From Cellulomonas sp. S1-8 (GTDB lineage: Bacteria > Actinomycetota > Actinomycetes > Actinomycetales > Cellulomonadaceae): a DNA stretch of 64,000 bases. The notes under the pieces are model-generated. The model saw only the letters and a program-made list of their open reading frames with translations. It was not told where the DNA came from and ran no database searches. Shown here one piece after another: positions 1 through 8,528 of this stretch (position 1 is its first letter; every line of letters starts with the position of its first letter). The DNA lies in assembly GCF_026184235.1 (NCBI RefSeq), contig NZ_CP110806.1, forward strand, positions 3,038,001 through 3,102,000, read 5' to 3'. The position numbers and the translations under genes are program-made.

Positions 1-28
1 CGGGCGTGACGCCTCGGCGTCACGCCCG
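1..28. terminator. Hairpin at window edge, probable terminator of an upstream gene
   Basis: Bases 1-13 and 16-28 are exact reverse complements (GGGCGTGACGCC core) with a very short loop. It sits before the first gene of the window, so it most likely ends transcription from the left. The stem may extend beyond the window. Bases 29-106 hold no gene. Confidence 0.6.
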
Positions 29-106
29 CGTCGAACCTACCCGAGGCGCTCGTGCGGCGGGCCGTCGACACCGACCCCAACCCCGCACGCCACGAGGAGC
101 GTTGAC

Positions 107-697
107 ATGCTGTACCCGCACACCAGGAGGACGTTCGTGGCCAGACCGTGGGAGCTGCTGCTGGCGGAGGTCGCCCAGCAGCGGTGGCGGCGTCTCGTGA
201 CGCACGCGACGTTCGTGTCGGGGTCGTACTCCGACGCGCCCGACCTGGTGCAGGAGGCGCTCGTGAGCGCCTTCGCGGGACGGGCGCGGTTCGAGACCGC
301 CGACCAGGCCGAGGCGTACGTGCGCCGGGCGATCGCGTCGCGCGCGGTCGACGCCTCCCGCCGCCGCACGCGCGAGCGCCTCGCTCTCGACCGGGCCGGT
401 GCGCGGACCGGGGCGGTGGTGACCGACGAGGACAGCCTGCCCGGTGCCGACGTGGTCCGGGCGCTGGCGAGCCTGACCCCCCGCGAGCGCGCGTGCGTCG
501 TGCTGCGGCAGATGGAGGACCTCTCCGTCGCCGAGACGGCCGCCGCGCTGGGCCTCTCCGAGGGCGCCGTGAAGCGGTACACCTCCGACGCGATCAAGCG
601 GCTCGGCGCCCTGCTGGGCGCCACGTCACCGAGGCACGACCACGAGACCACGACCGTCGAGCCGACGGCAGGAACGGAGGTGCGCCGTGGCCGGTGA
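107..697 (+). CDS. RNA polymerase sigma factor, ECF (SigE-like) family
   Basis: Alternative sigma factor of about 196 residues, the usual ECF size. Region 2 is the stretch around DAPDLVQEALVSAF, with the conserved D-x-V-Q-E helix. Region 4 runs from LTPRERACVVLRQ through a helix-turn-helix ending GLSEGAVKRYTSDAIKRL, which would contact the -35 element. Two starts are credible: ATG at 107 preceded by GAGGAG (94-99), and in-frame GTG at 137 preceded by a full AGGAGG (125-130) at 6 bases. The next gene overlaps its 3' end by 11 bases and encodes a one-TM protein, the usual arrangement for an ECF sigma and its membrane regulator. The target genes cannot be read from the sequence. Confidence 0.9.
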   Translation: MLYPHTRRTFVARPWELLLAEVAQQRWRRLVTHATFVSGSYSDAPDLVQEALVSAFAGRARFETADQAEAYVRRAIASRAVDASRRRTRERLALDRAGARTGAVVTDEDSLPGADVVRALASLTPRERACVVLRQMEDLSVAETAAALGLSEGAVKRYTSDAIKRLGALLGATSPRHDHETTTVEPTAGTEVRRGR

Positions 698-2069
698 CCT
701 GGAGGACCTCATGGCACGCGCCGCCGTGGACGTCGAGGCGTCCGTGGCGCCGGTGCCGACCGAGACGCTGAGCAGGCTGCGCGGGGTCGTGCGCCGCCGC
801 CGGCTGCGGCGGCACGCGGTCGAGTCGGTCGGCGCCCTGGCGGTCGTCGGCGCGGTCGCCGTCGCGGCGGTGCTGGGCGGGCAGCACGACCCTCTGCCTG
901 CCGTCGACCCGACGCCCGCACCGACCGTGTCGGTGACACCCTCACCGACGCCGAGCCCCACCTCCACCCCGTCGCCCAGCCCCGGCGTCGAGGCCGCCGG
1001 GCCCGTGGTGCGCGAGGCGGAGATCGCCGACGCGACGGTGCTGGCGCGGCTGTCGGCACCACGCACGGGCGAGGTGTGGACCACGCCGCAGCGCGTGGAC
1101 CCGCTGCTCGCGGCCCGCCCGCGCGAGGCCGCCGACGACTGGTACCTGGTCGGCCACCGGGGCGCGGCGGACATCTACGCGACGACCGGGTCCACGGCAT
1201 CCTTGACGGAGGGGGAGATCTTCCTCTACCGCCTCCATGTCGCCCTCTACGAGCACGAGGCGGGCGTGCTGCGCCGCATCGTCTGCCCCAGCGCGCGGAC
1301 GGGCGACGCCTGTAGCCCGAGGGCCCCCGACCCGGCCGTCGAGGATGACAGCGCGACGTTCTACGACACGCTCACGCCACCGCGGACCGTCCGGCTGCCC
1401 GGCGGCTACACCGTGCGGACGGGCGCGACCTGGACCACGGACGGTGAGCCGATGGGCGACATGGGGTGGGTCGTGCTCGGGCACGACGTGCGGCTGCTCG
1501 CCGACCTCGGCGGCGGCCTGCAGGTCGTCGAACGGACGGTCCCCGCCGACCCGGAAGCGCCGGAGGGGCTGCGGACGGTGCAGTTCGCGCTGCGACTCCC
1601 GTACGGCGCGCTCGTCGACCTGGCCCAGGCCGACGTGCCGGGGGGTGACAGCGCGACGATCACCTGGGACGACGGGGTGTCGCGGGCCGACGACTCGCCG
1701 TGGGACTCACGCACGGCGCCACCCGGCGGCCGCTCCTGCGGCAGCGGGATGTTCTCGGCCCAGACGGCCGGGTTCGACCCCAGCGCCTGGACCCCCGCGG
1801 GCAGGACGTCCGACGGACGAACCGTCTACACGCCCGCACCCGGCAGGCTGGAGCTCGCGACGGTCGTCTTCGACTGGCAGGAGAAGAACTCCCGGACACT
1901 GAACCCGGACGACGCCCTGAACGGCCTGGAGGGCGCCGACGCGTACCCGTTCGACTCGGTCGAGCAGCTCGTCGCCGAGCGCGCGCTGTTCGCGCTGCAG
2001 GGGCCGGGCGACGAGTGGCTGCTGGGGCTGCGCAACGACGCCATGAACACGGTGTTCGAGTGCGCCTGA
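687..2069 (+). CDS. Single-pass membrane protein paired with the ECF sigma factor
   Basis: 460 residues starting at GTG 687, with GGAGG at 676-680. Residues 1-44 are cytoplasmic and arginine-rich near the membrane, 45-64 form one hydrophobic segment, 70-100 are a Pro/Thr/Ser linker, and the rest is a large extracellular domain with a few cysteines that I do not recognise. The gene overlaps the sigma gene by 11 bases, so the two are probably translated together. Position and topology suggest a regulator (anti-sigma-like) or a surface sensor. The N-terminus has no HxxxCxxC zinc anti-sigma motif, so the anti-sigma role is inferred from context only. Confidence 0.8.
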   Translation: MAGDLEDLMARAAVDVEASVAPVPTETLSRLRGVVRRRRLRRHAVESVGALAVVGAVAVAAVLGGQHDPLPAVDPTPAPTVSVTPSPTPSPTSTPSPSPGVEAAGPVVREAEIADATVLARLSAPRTGEVWTTPQRVDPLLAARPREAADDWYLVGHRGAADIYATTGSTASLTEGEIFLYRLHVALYEHEAGVLRRIVCPSARTGDACSPRAPDPAVEDDSATFYDTLTPPRTVRLPGGYTVRTGATWTTDGEPMGDMGWVVLGHDVRLLADLGGGLQVVERTVPADPEAPEGLRTVQFALRLPYGALVDLAQADVPGGDSATITWDDGVSRADDSPWDSRTAPPGGRSCGSGMFSAQTAGFDPSAWTPAGRTSDGRTVYTPAPGRLELATVVFDWQEKNSRTLNPDDALNGLEGADAYPFDSVEQLVAERALFALQGPGDEWLLGLRNDAMNTVFECA

Positions 2070-2091
2070 CCCCCGAAGCCCGCCCTCGGCC

Positions 2092-2119
2092 GGGCGACCG
2101 ACCTGGGCCGTGGTCGCCC
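2092..2119. terminator. Candidate bidirectional terminator between convergent genes
   Basis: GGGCGACC (2092-2099) pairs perfectly with GGTCGCCC (2112-2119) across a 12-base loop. It lies in the 67-base gap between the convergent stops at 2069 and 2137, so it can serve both strands. There is no U-tract, as is common in actinomycetes. Confidence 0.5.
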
Positions 2120-2136
2120 TGCGGTCACGCACCGCC

Positions 2137-2694
2137 TCAGCCGTAGACCCCGAACAGGTCCAGCCCACCGGCGGCCGCGCGCCGGACCGCCGCCACCAGC
2201 TGCAGCAGCCCGTCCTCGTCCTGCGTGCCCAGGTCACCCGCGTCGTCAGGCAGGCCGCCGGCCACCGCCGCCCGCAGCTCGGCGTTGCTCACCCACCCGA
2301 CCGACGGGTACTCCCCCGACGACATGCCCGCCAGCTCCCGGTTGAGCAGGTGGCGCACCAGGTCCCCGCCCAGCGCCTGCACCACCGGCCCGGCCAGGAA
2401 CGCACGGAAGTCCTCCCCACCCGACGACGAGTGCCCCAGAGCGCCGTACCAGTGGGTCGTCCCGTGGACCACGGCGACCACGTACGACGCCATCCCCGCG
2501 TCCAACGCCCCACCCCCCGCCCTCGCGGCCTGAGCCGCCGCGTGCGCGAACTCCGACCAGCGGCCGACCACCTCGTCGAGCAGGTCGTCGTCCCCCCGCT
2601 GATCCGCCACGTCCGCGCCGCTCAGCGTCGGCTCCCGCAGCTCCGCGACCACGCCGTCCACCGACCCCGCACGCAGCTCCAACGTGTACCCCAT
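2137..2694 (-). CDS. Small soluble protein, last gene of toxin operon (second immunity candidate)
   Basis: 185 residues. The ATG at 2694-2692 shares one base with the upstream TGA (TGATG), so translation is probably coupled. The frame is open further upstream, but the coupled ATG starts a sensible protein (MGYTLELRAG). There is no signal peptide or TM segment. The sequence contains a Trp/His patch (HGTTHWYGALGHSS) and the phrase ELAGMSSGEYPSVGW. I do not recognise the family. Its place at the end of a polymorphic-toxin operon, after another small soluble protein, suggests an immunity or accessory protein, but that rests on position alone. Confidence 0.75.
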   Translation of the reverse strand: MGYTLELRAGSVDGVVAELREPTLSGADVADQRGDDDLLDEVVGRWSEFAHAAAQAARAGGGALDAGMASYVVAVVHGTTHWYGALGHSSSGGEDFRAFLAGPVVQALGGDLVRHLLNRELAGMSSGEYPSVGWVSNAELRAAVAGGLPDDAGDLGTQDEDGLLQLVAAVRRAAAGGLDLFGVYG

Positions 2695-3455
2695 CAGGGA
2701 GCACCCCCCGCCCCGGCCGCGGCCACCAGCTCCCCCGGGACGGTGGCGACCCCGGCGGGCACGACCAGCCCTCGCCGCACGCCCGCGATGGCCAGCCCGG
2801 TGGACGGCCGGTCCAGCACGCCCGTCCACCGGCGCCGGTTCGCCGTGGTCGCGTGCGTCGTCGCGATCGCAGCGGCCCGCGCGACGAGAGCGTCGTCCAG
2901 GGCGGACTGGTCGCGACGCACGACTGCGTCCGCCAGGTCGCCCAGGTGGGCGAGCCCGGCCGCGACGGCAGGCGCGGTGCCGGGCGCTGCCGCGGCGTCG
3001 CGCAGCCGGGCCGCGCCGTCCACCGCCGCGGCGTCGTCTCCGCGGACGAGCGCACCCAGGGTGACCGGCAGCCAGTCCGCCTCCTGCGCCGGCGGTGGCA
3101 CCGCGAGCGCGCCGACCCGCTCGGCCGCGTCGTCGTCCCCCGCGAGCAGCGCCGTCGCCACCCACCGCTCGACGTCCGCCAGCTCCACGGGGCGCCCGTG
3201 CGGTGCATCGAGCCCCGAGCGGACCAGCGCCGCACCCTGCGGCACCAGCGCCGTCAGCTCGTCGAGCGGGTGCTCCAGCAGCCAGCCCCAGGCCAGCGCC
3301 TCCCACATCCCGTCGAGCCCGGCGTTCACGACGCCGAGGTCGGCGACCCCCACGCGCGCCACGGTCGCGCGGGCGCGGGCCACCTGTTGCGTCACGTGGA
3401 CGACGCGCCGCTCGGCGAAGGCGAGGTCGGGTCGGTGAGGGTACGGACGGGTCAT
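2694..3455 (-). CDS. Predicted all-alpha soluble protein, candidate immunity protein for the adjacent toxin
   Basis: 253 residues. The start ATG (3455-3453) overlaps the toxin stop by 4 bases (ATGA). The protein is rich in Ala, Leu, Val and Arg with helix-forming periodicity throughout and has no signal peptide or TM segment, so it is cytoplasmic. Size, composition and the position directly behind a toxin-like gene fit helical immunity proteins such as the Imm49 group. That family name is a guess from general appearance; what the sequence supports is the coupling and the context. An unrelated helical-repeat protein is also possible. Confidence 0.75.
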   Translation of the reverse strand: MTRPYPHRPDLAFAERRVVHVTQQVARARATVARVGVADLGVVNAGLDGMWEALAWGWLLEHPLDELTALVPQGAALVRSGLDAPHGRPVELADVERWVATALLAGDDDAAERVGALAVPPPAQEADWLPVTLGALVRGDDAAAVDGAARLRDAAAAPGTAPAVAAGLAHLGDLADAVVRRDQSALDDALVARAAAIATTHATTANRRRWTGVLDRPSTGLAIAGVRRGLVVPAGVATVPGELVAAAGAGGAP

Positions 3456-4558
3456 GGGTGCGGCTCCTTCATGACGTGCTCCACCACGGTCTGGGGGTTG
3501 CCGTTCAACAGCTCGGCGCGAGGGCCGGTGCGCACCCCGACGTAGCGGACGCGATCTTCGGCGTACATCCGCTCGATGAGCTCACCGAGCTCGTTGCGGC
3601 CGTCCTGCAGCGGCGAGGTCGCCATGTCCCCGGCGACGTCCCGAGGGTACTCAGGGTGCGTCTGGTTGATCCTCTGGCCGGACCCGAGGACCGACGTGGA
3701 CTCGCGGTCGATGTACATCCCGTTGCCCCCCTTGGCCTCGACGATGTGCAGGGTGTCCCCGTCGAAGTACACGACGTTTGTCACGTTGCGCCCGTTGAAG
3801 GCGACGGCGTGGTTCCATGCGACGCCGTCGTCCACCTGGGTGACGAGCGACTGGACCTGGCCCGACGACGTCGGCCTCAGGATGGTGAGCCGGGGGTCGT
3901 TGCCGACGTCCTGGAGGTACCGCAGGGCGCCGTCCTCACCGATCTGCTCCGACAGCGTCCGACGCGTCGACGGCGAGGTTCCCGGCTGCCGGTACTGCTG
4001 CACCCTCGGACCGGAGTACGGGTACGACGTCCCCCTGATGGGCGCGTGGCGTGGCGGGGTCGGAGGCGACCCCGGCGGGCGTGGCGGGGTCGGCGTCGGG
4101 ACGCGCGGTGGCTCACCGCGGACGCGCGGCGGGGTCGTCGGAGGATCCGGCAGGCGGGTCGGCACGTCCGGCGCGACACGCGCGAGGCGCCCGAGCCCGC
4201 CGAGCGCTGCCAACCCACCGACCACGGGCAGCACGCCGAGTGCGCGTTCCCAGGCCGCCAGCTCCTGCCCCGTGAGCAGGTCCCGTCCCGTCGCCGCCTC
4301 GACAAGGCCCTTGACGGTGCCGACGACCGGCACGAAGTCGAGCACCATCGACAGCGCCGCGAGCAGGGCGAGACCGAACGCGGCCTCGACGGCCGAGTTG
4401 GCGACGCCGAAGCAGTCGGTGAACACCGAGCAGTTGTCGGCGGCCGCCGGGTGCGCGGTGAACACCTCGACGAGCGCGACCGTCGTCCACACGCCGGCGC
4501 CGAGCTGGAGCACGCGCAGCCGACGCCGCCACGGCGGGCGCAGCCGTCGGCCCGTCAC
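3452..4558 (-). CDS. Secreted or membrane-associated polymorphic toxin with pre-toxin TG motif and nuclease-like C-terminus
   Basis: 368 residues from GTG 4558-4556, which overlaps the upstream stop (GTGA); the longer open frame upstream is a shadow of the neighbouring gene. Residues 10-40 form an Arg-rich then hydrophobic N-terminus ending AHPAAA, like a signal peptide. Residues about 73-115 (DFVPVVGTVKGLVEAATGRD and following) resemble the pre-toxin TG domain that precedes toxin domains. Residues 131-175 are a proline-rich linker. The C-terminal domain (about 200-368) has YFDGDTLHIVEAKGG, giving D266/D268...E274-A-K276, the pattern of PD-(D/E)xK-type nucleases. Known polymorphic toxins use this order: delivery region, pre-toxin, variable nuclease, immunity gene downstream. 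DNA or RNA as target is inference. The export route is unknown; two membrane-protein genes and an ectodomain gene lie upstream in the same operon. Confidence 0.8.
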   Translation of the reverse strand: MTGRRLRPPWRRRLRVLQLGAGVWTTVALVEVFTAHPAAADNCSVFTDCFGVANSAVEAAFGLALLAALSMVLDFVPVVGTVKGLVEAATGRDLLTGQELAAWERALGVLPVVGGLAALGGLGRLARVAPDVPTRLPDPPTTPPRVRGEPPRVPTPTPPRPPGSPPTPPRHAPIRGTSYPYSGPRVQQYRQPGTSPSTRRTLSEQIGEDGALRYLQDVGNDPRLTILRPTSSGQVQSLVTQVDDGVAWNHAVAFNGRNVTNVVYFDGDTLHIVEAKGGNGMYIDRESTSVLGSGQRINQTHPEYPRDVAGDMATSPLQDGRNELGELIERMYAEDRVRYVGVRTGPRAELLNGNPQTVVEHVMKEPHP

Positions 4559-5817
4559 CGCGGTCCCTCCGTCGGCGCCGGCTCGTGCGCCGGTGCGTCC
4601 TCGTCGGCCTGCGGCTCGCCGGGGAAGACCAGGAACACCACGAGCAGCGAGCCGAGGACGAACACGCCCAGAGCCGTGTAGCTGCCGATGACGTCGTTGG
4701 AGATCGCCTCGACGGCGACCCGCGAGACCAGCCACAGGAGGATGAGGCGCGCCCAGGCGGGCACGACGGACGCGACCCGACGCCAGCGCTCGAGCCAGGG
4801 CGGCGGCCGCGGCGCCGTGCGCACCAGCCGGATCCACAGCAGCAGCGCGAACGCCGCGATCCAGAGCCAGAGCTGCTCGAGGATCCCTGCCATCGTCAGC
4901 GTCGCGAGTGCCGACGTCGCCACGGCGGCTGCGATCCGGCTCCCGGCCCACGACCCGCGCGTCGTCGTGCGACCGCCGCCGCGGTCCGCGGCCGCTGCCG
5001 CGGCGCCGCCCGGGTCGCCGCTCTCCGCGGCGAGCAGCCGTGCCCGGACCGGTCCGGGCAGCATCGCCGCGCCGAGCCAGAGCTGCCGCAGGAGCGTGCC
5101 GACGACGGCGGCCGCGACCACGACGTGCCCGGTCTCCTGCAGCGTCGCGACCGCCTGGACCGTCGGCTGCCCGCCCGGCGCCGACCACGTGAACAGCGGC
5201 CGGACGAGCGTCGGCGCGGCGGCGACCCACGCGTCGGTGCCCAGCCAGGCGATCACCGTGACCAGGCCGCTGACCACCGGCCACGCCACCAGCGGCGGCA
5301 CCTGCCGACGTCGGCCGACCGTCGCCACCACGGCGCGTGCGGCCCGCGGGAGCACGACCACGCCCGCGACGAGCAGCAGGTACGTGATGAGCCGCGGCAG
5401 CCACCCGTGCGCGACGGTCGCGAGCGGCCCGGTCCCGAGCACCCCGCTGAACCAGACCGAGGACGACGACGCCACGCCCGGGTACCGGTCGGCCGTGAGG
5501 AAGTCGCCGACGCAGAACGCGACGGTCATCAGGACGCCGAGCTGGCTCGAGAAGAACCCGACCCCCACCAGGACCGCGAGCAGCACGACCGACTCGGTGT
5601 AGACGTCGTCGTACCCGAGGCGGTCCAGTCCGACGACGAGCCCGGTGAGCACCGCGAACGCCGGCAGGACCGCCGCGAGCAGCGGCACCGTGACGACGAC
5701 GTGACCGTCGCCGGCGATCCCGCGCGTGCTCGGCAGGCGCAGCATGAGCCGGCGCGGCAGGTGGACCCACTGCAGGTCGGCCCACCGCACGAGGCCCGTC
5801 AGGACGTCGGCGCTCAT
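4555..5817 (-). CDS. Polytopic integral membrane protein of the toxin operon
   Basis: 420 residues, with about nine to eleven hydrophobic segments spread over the whole length, and a Gly/Ala/Arg-rich cytoplasmic loop near residues 270-295. The N-terminal 45 residues are polar, and the C-terminus is acidic (EPQADEDAPAHEPAPTEG). ATG 5817-5815 overlaps the previous stop by 4 bases. I recognise no transporter signature and no catalytic motif. As it sits immediately upstream of the toxin gene and is coupled to it, it could be part of the export or anchoring apparatus; this is inference. Confidence 0.8.
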   Translation of the reverse strand: MSADVLTGLVRWADLQWVHLPRRLMLRLPSTRGIAGDGHVVVTVPLLAAVLPAFAVLTGLVVGLDRLGYDDVYTESVVLLAVLVGVGFFSSQLGVLMTVAFCVGDFLTADRYPGVASSSSVWFSGVLGTGPLATVAHGWLPRLITYLLLVAGVVVLPRAARAVVATVGRRRQVPPLVAWPVVSGLVTVIAWLGTDAWVAAAPTLVRPLFTWSAPGGQPTVQAVATLQETGHVVVAAAVVGTLLRQLWLGAAMLPGPVRARLLAAESGDPGGAAAAAADRGGGRTTTRGSWAGSRIAAAVATSALATLTMAGILEQLWLWIAAFALLLWIRLVRTAPRPPPWLERWRRVASVVPAWARLILLWLVSRVAVEAISNDVIGSYTALGVFVLGSLLVVFLVFPGEPQADEDAPAHEPAPTEGPR

Positions 5818-6578
5818 GCGGCGAGGCTCCCGCGCAGGTCACGCACGTCCCCGCGGCGCAGCAGCCACCGCGCCATGAGGGCCAGCGTGGTGCCGTAGAC
5901 GACGTGCCCGAGCACCGACATCTGCGTGAACTCCGCCAGCGCGGCGATGTCCAGCCAGCCCGGGTACAGCGCGAGCATGAAGGCCTCCAGACCGAGCGCG
6001 TACGCGATGCCCACCCACACCGGGCGGCGGCCGAACCAGACCACGTAGGCGATGCCGAACGCGATGCCGTTGAGCAGGTGGAATGCGATGCCGGCGCCGA
6101 GGTGCAGGTCCTCGCCCGCCTCGCCGAGCAGTGCCTGGCCGAAGAAGGGGAACGCCTTGAACGGCGAGACGTGCCAGTCGACGAGGGTCGCGATGAGCCA
6201 GCGGCTGCCGTCGTACGCCGCCGTGGCGACCAGGCCCGCGGGGACGCCGACCCGCACCCGGCGCAGCCACGTCGCCCGGCGGACGGGGTCCGTGTGCAGG
6301 GCGGCGTACGTCACGAGCGTGCCGACGAGCACGAGGACCGCGAGGACGAGCGCCAGCGGCGCCCCCGTGAGGATGTAGACGACCAGGGCGGCACCGCTCG
6401 AGAGGAACACACCACCCGAGACGAGCACCGGCCACACGCGGCGCCAGGAGCCGGTGCCGGAGCCGGGGCCGGTGCCGGTGCCGGTGCCGTCCACGGTCCG
6501 GGTGGCCGCGGACGGCGCGGAGACCGCCGGGCGGTCCGCCGGGCCGGGCCCGAGCAGCGCGTCACGGTCGTCGCTCAT
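5814..6578 (-). CDS. Multi-pass membrane protein of the toxin operon (YagU-like appearance)
   Basis: 254 residues from ATG 6578-6576, which overlaps the upstream TGA by 4 bases; the longer frame further upstream is a shadow. A polar N-terminus with a Gly-Thr-Gly repeat (residues 30-45) precedes about six hydrophobic segments. Conserved-looking loops carry polar residues: DGSRWLIATLVDWHVSPFKA, AFHLLNGIAFG and TQMSVLGHVVYG, with His residues inside or at the ends of membrane helices. This resembles small bacterial inner-membrane proteins of the YagU type, but I cannot confirm the family. It is the second gene of the toxin operon. Confidence 0.78.
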   Translation of the reverse strand: MSDDRDALLGPGPADRPAVSAPSAATRTVDGTGTGTGPGSGTGSWRRVWPVLVSGGVFLSSGAALVVYILTGAPLALVLAVLVLVGTLVTYAALHTDPVRRATWLRRVRVGVPAGLVATAAYDGSRWLIATLVDWHVSPFKAFPFFGQALLGEAGEDLHLGAGIAFHLLNGIAFGIAYVVWFGRRPVWVGIAYALGLEAFMLALYPGWLDIAALAEFTQMSVLGHVVYGTTLALMARWLLRRGDVRDLRGSLAA

Positions 6579-8425
6579 CGAGCGAGCTCCAGGGGTGCGG
6601 TGGCGCGGGCGGACGCGGGTCCACCCTCGAACGCGGCGGTCAGGTCCAGGACGAGCGTCGCGGCGACCAGGTCCTCCGGGACGGCGAGCAGCAGCGTCAC
6701 GTCGGTGCCGCTCACGCCCGCGTCGAGCACCGGCAGGACGGCGTCGCCCACGTCGAGCGACCACGCGGCGGTCACGTCCAGGCCGCGGGCGTCGCAGCAC
6801 GGCTCGGTGATCGACCAGTCGGTCACCAGGATCGTCAGGTAGGCGGATCCGTCGTCCGACCAGCCGCGATCGGGGTGCCACGCACTGAGCGCGGCCTCGG
6901 CCACGGCGCCGGATGCGCGGGCAGGGTCGCCGGCCGGCAGCACGACCTCGACGGCGATGGGAGCACCGACGCCGACCGACGTGCGCTCCCGGTAGAGCAC
7001 GGCCGGTGCGCCGGCCGCTCGCTCGCCCGTCACGAGGGAGATCCGTTGGACGCGGTCCTCGAAGAGGACCTCGAGCACGATGTCCTGCGCACCCTGCGGG
7101 ACGGACGCGACGATCGCCGCACCGTCGGCGAGCGTGGCGAAGTCGGGGACCGCGAGGCGGACGCCGTCAGCGACGACGGTGGCCGTGCCGCGGGCCGACG
7201 GCGCGTCGTCCGGGCGGGTGACCGCGAAGGTCGCGACGACGAGCTCCTCCTCCGCGGGGGCGGCGATGCCCTCGACGCCCGTTCCCAGGGTCGGCGTCCG
7301 CCCCAGGCCGGTGATCCGCAACGAGACCGCCGGGGTGACGAGGCGCCCGTCGGCCGGCTCGACCAGCTCGAGGGAGGGGTCCGGCGGCAGCGCCGCGAGC
7401 ACCCGGACGGTGCCCGGCGCGACGGGGTCGCCCGGCGGCGGCTCGAGGTCGCCGGTGGACGTCGGGGCGGTGCCACCGTCCGGCCGGACGAGGACGACGC
7501 CGTCCTCGAGGGCGCGGGTGTCGTCGACCCGGTCGAACGTCGGCTCGCTCGCGACGGCCTCGACGAGGGTGTCGCCCACCGTGAGCGGGACCTGGATCGT
7601 GGTCCAGAACTCCGTCGGCCCGGAGTCGCTCAGGAGGACCGGGCCGCACCAGACCCGCTCGGTGAACAGCTGGACCGTGACGCCGGCCCGTGTCGCCTCG
7701 CGTGCCCCGAGCCAGCACTGCGCGTCGTCGGACGTCGTGGCGCCCGACGTGCGCGCGGCGGCCGCGAAGGAGCGCTCGACCTGGGCGAGCACGCTCGCGG
7801 CGTTCGTGAGGACACGGCCGTTCTCCGTGCGCAGCCCGTCGGTGCCCAGCGTCGGCTCACCCGCGGGCGGGCGCGCGCCGTCCGGACGGCGCAGCAGGTG
7901 CTCGCGCAGGTCCGCGACCCCGTCGAAGCCGTCGAAGACCCCGGTCGCGCGCGCCCCGCCCTGCCCGTCCACGCCGGTGGACCACTGCGGCTCGTCGACC
8001 AGCCAGCGCTCGTCGTCCCCGGCCACCCCGAGGCGGACAGGCCCGCAGGCGACGCGAGGCCCCGCCGTCGCGGGCGCGCCGTCGGCGCGCGGCGCGAACC
8101 AGCAGCCGGCGCCGTCCGGGATCGTGCCGCCGTCGGTGGCGACGACCCGGCGCATCACGTCCGCGCCGTCCGCGAGGAGCGCCGCGGCGTTGGCGACCGG
8201 GGCGCCGCCGACGCTCAGGTCGGCCGGGGTGCCGCGGACCTGCCGCCAGGCGAACGCGCCGCCGAGGCCGAGGACCAGCACGAGGACCACGACGCCGGCG
8301 ACCACCTGGACGCGGCCGATGCGGTGGACCGACGGTTCGACGGCCTGCGGGGGTGAGGTCACCCGGCGGACCGGCGTCGACCCGCCGAGGAGGTCGTCGG
8401 GGTCGGGTCCTGCCTGCGTCGTCAC
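6575..8425 (-). CDS. Membrane-anchored protein with large ectodomain, first gene of toxin operon
   Basis: 616 residues from GTG 8425. A 38-residue cytoplasmic head is followed by one TM segment (39-60) and about 555 extracellular residues. The ectodomain contains an internal duplication. Two blocks each carry a CW...CGPV pattern (C107/C126 and C236/C259), preceded in both by an alanine-rich helix (AAALLADGADVMRR and AASVLAQVERSFAAA). Further on are beta-rich segments and a CC pair (SITEPCCDARG). It heads the operon. I do not recognise the fold. An extracellular scaffold, adhesin or receptor working with the toxin is a reasonable guess. Confidence 0.8.
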   Translation of the reverse strand: MTTQAGPDPDDLLGGSTPVRRVTSPPQAVEPSVHRIGRVQVVAGVVVLVLVLGLGGAFAWRQVRGTPADLSVGGAPVANAAALLADGADVMRRVVATDGGTIPDGAGCWFAPRADGAPATAGPRVACGPVRLGVAGDDERWLVDEPQWSTGVDGQGGARATGVFDGFDGVADLREHLLRRPDGARPPAGEPTLGTDGLRTENGRVLTNAASVLAQVERSFAAAARTSGATTSDDAQCWLGAREATRAGVTVQLFTERVWCGPVLLSDSGPTEFWTTIQVPLTVGDTLVEAVASEPTFDRVDDTRALEDGVVLVRPDGGTAPTSTGDLEPPPGDPVAPGTVRVLAALPPDPSLELVEPADGRLVTPAVSLRITGLGRTPTLGTGVEGIAAPAEEELVVATFAVTRPDDAPSARGTATVVADGVRLAVPDFATLADGAAIVASVPQGAQDIVLEVLFEDRVQRISLVTGERAAGAPAVLYRERTSVGVGAPIAVEVVLPAGDPARASGAVAEAALSAWHPDRGWSDDGSAYLTILVTDWSITEPCCDARGLDVTAAWSLDVGDAVLPVLDAGVSGTDVTLLLAVPEDLVAATLVLDLTAAFEGGPASARATAPLELAR

Positions 8426-8481
8426 CGCGCCCCCGTCCGCCGACCGTCCGCTAAACGCCCGAGTCGCGGCGTGCGCCCGTC

Positions 8482-8487
8482 AGGCTA
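8482..8487 (-). promoter_or_regulatory. -10 element of the toxin operon promoter
   Basis: Reading the minus strand, TAGCCT matches the actinobacterial TANNNT -10 and lies about 57 bases before the GTG at 8425. No clear -35 hexamer is visible. The rest of the gap to icd holds only the icd terminator. Confidence 0.4.
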
Positions 8488-8528
8488 GCGAAGGAGCGCG
8501 TCGGCGCGCACCGTCCCTGTGGACGACG

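Noticed and set aside
3452..5842. A 796-residue toxin reading through the ten-TM gene
   Set aside because: The upstream part is a shadow frame of the membrane protein gene. The GTG at 4558 overlaps that gene's stop as at the other junctions of the operon.
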